From CAYSGL01 sp964520985 (lineage in GTDB: Bacteria; Pseudomonadota; Alphaproteobacteria; Micavibrionales; Micavibrionaceae), in contig CAZFPB010000033.1 of the NCBI GenBank assembly GCA_964520985.1, positions 1-9,618 on the forward strand: a stretch of DNA of 9,618 bases, in the 5' to 3' direction. Below are positions 6,015 to 9,618 of the stretch, piece by piece. The position numbers were made by a program, and so were the translations under genes. Every line of letters begins with the position of its first letter. The stretch's first letter is position 1. The notes beneath the pieces are model-generated. The model saw only the letters and a program-made list of their open reading frames with translations, had not been told where the DNA came from and did no database searches.

Positions 6015-7180
6015 CAGATGAATCCGATCGTTCCGGTGACTGTGCCGAGCACCGCAACCTGATCCGCGGCCAACGAAACGTTGGTTGGAGGATTCGATAC
6101 CTGCACGTCAACGAAGATCTGGGGCCCGTCCGACGTGGCGCGCGTGCTGTGGATGGCCGCCTTGATGGCGCTCTGGAACATCACGTTCAGATGACCTCCG
6201 ATCGGCCACGTGGCGAACATCTCTGTCAGAGTATCGGCGACCAGAGCCTTGATCTCGTCTGCCGTGAGCCCGGCAGAAAGGAGCGCGTCGGCCGCGTACG
6301 TCACATTGATCGGTACCGCCGTGGCTGGAAGCGTGTCGCCATACGGGGTCCCGTGATTGATGATCTTGGTCAGAAAGATCGTCTCGATGGTGTTCGCGTC
6401 ACCTACCGAGATCGGTCCGTCTCGGTCAGCGATGTACACCATGATCCCGGTGTACGGATCGTCTGATAGCACGTTAACTCGCGTGGCCCCGATGGCGCTC
6501 CCGTCGGGTCGCCGCGCGCTGCGGGCCCAGAACTCGTAGGCTGCTTTCGGTCCGAACGGTGACGCAGCAGCCGGCGCCGCTCGGCAGCGAGCTATGTAAT
6601 CCTCGCGTCGCTCCAGATCGGTGCCGCGCGCCGGCGCCGGATTGGTCACGCTGAGCCCGTCGAACGTGGTAACCACGGCGTCGATCTGACCGACCTCCGC
6701 GTCTCCAGCTGTCCCGATGACGGTCGCGATGACATCGACAGGAACATCAACGCTATTGACCTCGCCGACAGCGCCGATCGAGAACGCCGCGCACCGGTAC
6801 GTGGCGCCAGAGACGCTGTTCTTGACGATGACGGATCCGGCCGCGAACGAACCCGGCAGGTCGCCCACGTTCGTCATCAACACCTGCGTGGTCGCGAACG
6901 TTTCGTGGATGATCTCGACGCCGAATTGCTGCTCGCCGCACGCCTGGAGCCAAGGACCGTCCGGGGCGAAGTCCAGGAAGCCGCCGGCGGCGATCTGCGG
7001 GATGATGTCGCCGCAGGCGCGGTATACAACCGTCGGGATGATGCTCTTGAGAGCCGTCCTGATGACGTTGTTAGGCTTGAGGCCCTCGATGTCAAGATTG
7101 ACCAGGAGCGCGGCCTTGCGCACGGTCTCATAAACGGAGCCTTCAGTGGTCGGCGCGATGAGCTGCGAGAAGCTGATCAT
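6014..7180 (-). CDS. Baseplate J-like protein (P2 gpJ / Mu gp47 family)
   Basis: This 388-aa protein should be a peripheral baseplate wedge component that bridges the inner baseplate and the tail fibres. Family features are visible in order: an N-terminal helix with a hydrophobic segment (about 15-65), a beta domain carrying GSFAAGSVIVKN and TVIGTAGDAEVGQID (about 110-175), the signature ERREDYIARCRAAP (190-203) followed by FGPKAAYEFWARSA (209-222), and a second alpha/beta domain with ADRDGPISV and a C-terminal INVTYAADALLSAGLTADEIKALV region. Its length is close to that of Mu-type J proteins. It overlaps the wedge gene by 4 bases (ATGA) and has GGAG four bases before ATG 7180. The stop TGA (6016-6014) shares a base with the next ATG. 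The wedge-J-I order is the classical one. Confidence 0.9.
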   Translation of the reverse strand: MISFSQLIAPTTEGSVYETVRKAALLVNLDIEGLKPNNVIRTALKSIIPTVVYRACGDIIPQIAAGGFLDFAPDGPWLQACGEQQFGVEIIHETFATTQVLMTNVGDLPGSFAAGSVIVKNSVSGATYRCAAFSIGAVGEVNSVDVPVDVIATVIGTAGDAEVGQIDAVVTTFDGLSVTNPAPARGTDLERREDYIARCRAAPAAASPFGPKAAYEFWARSARRPDGSAIGATRVNVLSDDPYTGIMVYIADRDGPISVGDANTIETIFLTKIINHGTPYGDTLPATAVPINVTYAADALLSAGLTADEIKALVADTLTEMFATWPIGGHLNVMFQSAIKAAIHSTRATSDGPQIFVDVQVSNPPTNVSLAADQVAVLGTVTGTIGFI

Positions 7181-7527
7181 GATTCTCCGTCTACGGACAC
7201 GATCGCGCTGCGCACGGTCGTGATCTTGATGGCGAATGGCACGCGCCCGCCGACCGGCGCAGCGCCGATCGTCACCTCGGCGCGCTGGACGCGCGGGTCC
7301 TCTTCCAGGTCCGTCTGGATCCCCATCGCGACGGCGCCGCCTGGCACGCTCGCGCTCTGCGCCTGCACGTAGCTGGCGAGGTCCACGTATCGATCGGGGA
7401 ACTCGCGGATGGTGCCCCTGCGCGTCTTCACGGCGCGGGCAGCGGTCTCCCGCAGGTGCTGCTCCGTGTCCTCGTCGATCTCCGAAAAGAACTCATCCGA
7501 GTCGTCTACGCCGGCAAGGTCTTTCAT
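7177..7527 (-). CDS. Baseplate wedge protein, gpW/gp25 family (Mu gp46-like)
   Basis: This 116-aa acidic-to-beta protein has the size and layout of gpW/T4 gp25-like baseplate wedge subunits. It has a charged N-terminal helix, then TRRGTIREFPDRYVDLASYVQ, then a region DPRVQRAEVTIGAAPVGGRVPFAIKITTV, matching the family's typical 'past the start of the curve' strand pairs. It should act in the inner baseplate that triggers sheath contraction. Its place directly before the J-like gene supports the call. The start ATG at 7527 follows the lipoprotein stop by 9 bases and has no recognisable Shine-Dalgarno (the gap is mostly a GGGCGCCC palindrome), so translation probably depends on coupling to the upstream gene. 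Its stop TGA (7179-7177) overlaps the next ATG as ATGA. Confidence 0.82.
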   Translation of the reverse strand: MKDLAGVDDSDEFFSEIDEDTEQHLRETAARAVKTRRGTIREFPDRYVDLASYVQAQSASVPGGAVAMGIQTDLEEDPRVQRAEVTIGAAPVGGRVPFAIKITTVRSAIVSVDGES

Positions 7528-7536
7528 GCGGGCGCC

Positions 7537-8190
7537 CTATGGCTCCACGGCAATGGTTACTCTGGCGAGCCTATCCATCGGCAACGCCTGCGCCTCGGCA
7601 TACACGAAGCTATCTGGAGGGCGCCGCTCGCATCCTGACTCCGTTATGGAGTAGCTTGATTGTTGACTAGGGCCAACGATCTTGTAAGCGGCGTACGGAA
7701 GGTCATCGCAAGAGGCAGGTCCTTCGCGACTCGCTGGCGCCGACACGTATGTAACATCAGATGGCGCGCATGGGCTCATCGCCACGGCAGCGCGCGTGCA
7801 CGCAGCGTCGATATATACAGTGTACGACGCGATCTGTGCAGGGAGGCACACGAGAGAGCCGCTGGCCGATTGAATAAACCAGCAGTACGTTCCAAGCTCC
7901 GCGTCGTACGCCTGCGCCTGCACCTGCCTGAATCCGTCGTCGCCTACGTATGATACAAGCTTGAGCCTTGCGCCGCTGGAGTCATACGCCGCTGTGCCTG
8001 GAGCGCCTGGATCACCGGGCTCGTCGCCGCCACTGCTGGCTGCGCCTGACACGGTGGCGGCAGCGGACGAACCGCTCTGGCCTGTGGACGACGCAACAAC
8101 GTCAGGCACTATGCTATCGGGATCGTCGCGCCGAGCGGAGCAGCCCGCGGCAATACCTAACGCGATCGCGCAACATATGACTCGCATCAT
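7537..8190 (-). CDS. Predicted lipoprotein, cargo (moron-type) gene in the baseplate cluster
   Basis: This 217-aa protein has a hydrophobic leader (MMRVICCAIALGIAAGC) ending in a lipobox (AAGC, Cys17), so it should be lipidated and membrane anchored. Residues 18-66 are a Ser/Ala/Gly-rich linker ending in a collagen-like GDEPGDPGAPG stretch. Residues about 70-145 form a beta-rich domain (SGARLKLVSYVGDDG, YDAELGTYC, GSLVCLP, YIDAACT) and the rest is another beta-rich half. The mature part has paired Cys at 103, 115, 131, 141, 161 and 187. From memory, this domain pattern recalls a group of uncharacterised Myxococcota lipoproteins. The start is ATG 8190 (or ATG 8187), preceded by AAGGAAGGAG about 12 bases upstream. 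Longer in-frame upstream ORF lies inside the spike gene and looks like shadow sequence. The gene separates the spike gene from the gp25-like gene, which normally adjoin, so I infer it was inserted. It is not a recognised virion component. Confidence 0.75.
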   Translation of the reverse strand: MMRVICCAIALGIAAGCSARRDDPDSIVPDVVASSTGQSGSSAAATVSGAASSGGDEPGDPGAPGTAAYDSSGARLKLVSYVGDDGFRQVQAQAYDAELGTYCWFIQSASGSLVCLPAQIASYTVYIDAACTRAAVAMSPCAPSDVTYVSAPASREGPASCDDLPYAAYKIVGPSQQSSYSITESGCERRPPDSFVYAEAQALPMDRLARVTIAVEP

Positions 8191-9446
8191 ACCAATACGT
8201 CGCTCCTTCCTTCGTCTATAGTCGCAGTGTTTCCAAGGCCAACCAGCAAAGGAGTTGACACTACAAGCGCCGCCGTAGAGCACGATATTTCCCACATGGT
8301 GCTCGCGCCGTTCGGAGTGGTGAGCGTGATACCGACGGTCCCTGGTGCGGAACCTATGCCGATCTTCAGCGTCGCCCCTCCGCGACCAACTGGCTGGGTG
8401 CCATGGGCCAGCACCAGAAGGTCGGCGTCTTGGTCCGTGCGCGTCGGCCGCCACCGCTCGTCGGTGCTCGCCAGTTGCGGCTGCCAAGCTACGATGACAG
8501 GCGCGTTCGGGTTGCCGTCCGCGAACGTCACTAGACAGCGCGCCTTGTCCCTAGGACGCGTCACGTTGCCGCCGATGCCAGGCCACGGGCGCACCTTCTC
8601 TAGGTCCGGCGCCACTCGACTTGTCACGGGCACGATGTCCACGAGTCCGCTCGCGTGTACGCGCGTGACCCGGTACGTGTAGAACGTCCGCCAGAGCAGC
8701 CAGGGCCGGACGATGTCCGAGATGAGGCGCCAGAACTTCGCGGCGGCGCTCGCGGGCTGGTCGCCGGCGAACGTGACGACCTCTCGGATCTCGTCGGGCT
8801 TCGCCGTGATGCGGAGCTCTGCGATCTCGCGCCCGCCGAACGTCGCCCCCGGCAGGAGGAAGAGGGCGCTCTCCTCCGAGAAGGCGACCCAACGCCCGCG
8901 CTCGTCGCGATCGATCTCGGTCGCGTCGATGTCGGGCAGCGGCAGCCGTTCGCCGAGGCGCGTGGCGCCGGCCGGGTCGACGTACCAGCGCACGCGCTCG
9001 GCGCCATCAGGCAGGGCGCACAGCTGCGAGAGGATGGCGCCGGCGGGCGGAGCCTCGGCGCTACCCGCGACGGCCAGGTGAGAGGAGCCCACGGGGCGGG
9101 CCGCGGCGCCGTTCGGGATGAGCGTCTCGCCAACCGCCGCAGCGAGCTTGCCGGCAGCCTCCGCCAGGCTCACACCAGCCCCGTTGATGTAGCCCGCGGC
9201 CTCCGGCGGAGGCTTGCACCAGCCGCCGTAGCCGCCGACGAACTCCAGCGACGTAACGCCGCCGCGCTCGCCGGCCTCGATGACCGTGCAGAGCATCGGG
9301 ATCGACGCGATGTCCAGCAGGATCTGTGTCCCGATGGCGGGGACGTCGAACGCCTCCGCCATGGTGCAGCGGCCCCATGGCACGCCGTAGCGGGGGATCG
9401 TGACCTCTGCGTTGCTGCACTGCTGCCCGTTAACGGTCGCGCTCAC
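8187..9446 (-). CDS. Baseplate hub/spike-like protein with C-terminal OB-fold region
   Basis: This 419-aa protein probably forms part of the central baseplate hub and the membrane-puncturing spike of a contractile tail. Residues about 257-325 look like the OB-fold of the gpV/Mu gp45 spike family: alternating strands, a GGNVTRPRDKARCLVTF segment and the typical GNPNAPVIVAW loop. Residues about 340-419 are Gly/Thr/Ser-rich short strands, as in a beta-helical spike stem. Residues 1-250 are not recognisable by eye; they include a beta-rich N-terminus and an Ala-rich helix (93-106). Mu-type spike proteins are much shorter, so this may combine hub (gpD/gp44-like) and spike functions. The start is GTG at 9446, with AAGG four bases upstream, overlapping the previous stop. 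The TGA at 8189-8187 overlaps the start of the following lipoprotein gene. The spike assignment rests on motif memory and gene order, without a profile search. Confidence 0.72.
   Translation of the reverse strand: MSATVNGQQCSNAEVTIPRYGVPWGRCTMAEAFDVPAIGTQILLDIASIPMLCTVIEAGERGGVTSLEFVGGYGGWCKPPPEAAGYINGAGVSLAEAAGKLAAAVGETLIPNGAAARPVGSSHLAVAGSAEAPPAGAILSQLCALPDGAERVRWYVDPAGATRLGERLPLPDIDATEIDRDERGRWVAFSEESALFLLPGATFGGREIAELRITAKPDEIREVVTFAGDQPASAAAKFWRLISDIVRPWLLWRTFYTYRVTRVHASGLVDIVPVTSRVAPDLEKVRPWPGIGGNVTRPRDKARCLVTFADGNPNAPVIVAWQPQLASTDERWRPTRTDQDADLLVLAHGTQPVGRGGATLKIGIGSAPGTVGITLTTPNGASTMWEISCSTAALVVSTPLLVGLGNTATIDEGRSDVLV
8215..8242 (-). promoter_or_regulatory. Candidate promoter for the 7537-8190 lipoprotein gene
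   Basis: On the minus strand there is TTGGCC (8242-8237), a 16-bp spacer, and TATAGA (8220-8215). Each box matches the sigma-70 consensus at 4 of 6 positions. It lies inside the last codons of the spike gene, about 25 bases upstream of the lipoprotein start, and just precedes a strong purine-rich Shine-Dalgarno stretch. If real, it would allow the lipoprotein to be expressed apart from the late operon. Consensus matching by eye in a GC-rich genome is weak evidence. Confidence 0.35.
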
Positions 9447-9618
9447 AGGCCCTTCGCTTTCTCCATGAGCTCGGCCAGCTCACGTTCTTCCGCGTCGCGC
9501 GGCGGAATGTCGCGGCTGTCGATCTGCGCGGGGTCCGGCGGCCCTGGCTTGGCGAGTTTGAGCGGGCGGTACTCGATGAGCTCCAGCACGGCATTGTACG
9601 CGACGACCGGCGGTCCCT
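9443..9618 (-). CDS. 3' end of an unidentified tail-module protein (partial)
   Basis: This is the last 57 residues of a minus-strand gene whose start lies beyond the right edge of the window. The visible part reads GPPVVAYNAVLELIEYRPLK and ends in a charged, helix-prone tail ELAELMEKAKGL before TGA at 9445-9443. The middle is rich in Pro and acidic residues. I do not recognise the family. The stop overlaps the GTG start of the next gene (9446) in a GTGA arrangement, so the two are probably translationally coupled and belong to one late transcript. In Mu-like gene orders the place just upstream of the hub/spike gene is taken by tape-measure, DNA-circularisation or LysM-like proteins. The visible fragment is too short to choose among these. 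Confidence 0.7.
   Translation of the reverse strand, partial: GPPVVAYNAVLELIEYRPLKLAKPGPPDPAQIDSRDIPPRDAEERELAELMEKAKGL

Overview
The window reads as part of the tail, baseplate and host-recognition module of a contractile-tailed (Mu-like) phage, prophage or phage-derived tail particle in a GC-rich bacterium. Nearly all genes are on the minus strand and are packed with stop/start overlaps of 1 to 4 bases, as is usual for late phage genes. No capsid, terminase, integrase, lysis, tRNA or att sequence is visible, so intact phage, defective prophage and tailocin cannot be told apart. The cargo lipoproteins carry Gly/Pro-rich linkers and Cys-rich repeats of a style common in predicted lipoproteins of Myxococcota. 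That, with the high GC content, makes a myxobacterial host my best guess, but it is an inference.

Read in the direction of transcription (high to low coordinates), the order is: the 3' end of an unidentified gene (9443-9618); a hub/spike-like baseplate protein with a C-terminal OB-fold region (8187-9446); a lipoprotein cargo gene (7537-8190); a gpW/gp25-like baseplate wedge protein (7177-7527); a baseplate J-like protein (6014-7180); a gpI-position tail protein (5178-6014); and a tail fibre protein (4501-5178). A divergent pair of small Cys-rich secreted or lipoprotein genes follows, one on plus (4244-4507) and one on minus (3764-4093). Next come two tandem paralogous small beta-rich proteins (3340-3714 and 2945-3316), a 92-aa protein (2665-2943), an 824-aa SGNH-hydrolase tail-spike or fibre protein with a LamG-like C-terminus (194-2668), and the 5' end of a proline-rich protein (1-152).

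The conserved genes build the baseplate (spike, wedge, J, tail protein I) and the receptor-binding apparatus (fibre and SGNH protein, which probably binds and deacylates a surface glycan). Inserted among them are three genes with secretion or lipoprotein signals. At least two have promoter-like sequences of their own, and one lies on the opposite strand. They look like morons, that is, cargo genes expressed independently of the late operon, and could act in lysogenic conversion or superinfection exclusion. The 49-bp gap below the minus-strand cargo gene holds two adjacent hairpins, one of which covers the ribosome-binding site of the next gene.

There is no gene-free stretch over 300 bases. 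The longest is the 150-bp divergent intergenic region at 4094-4243.
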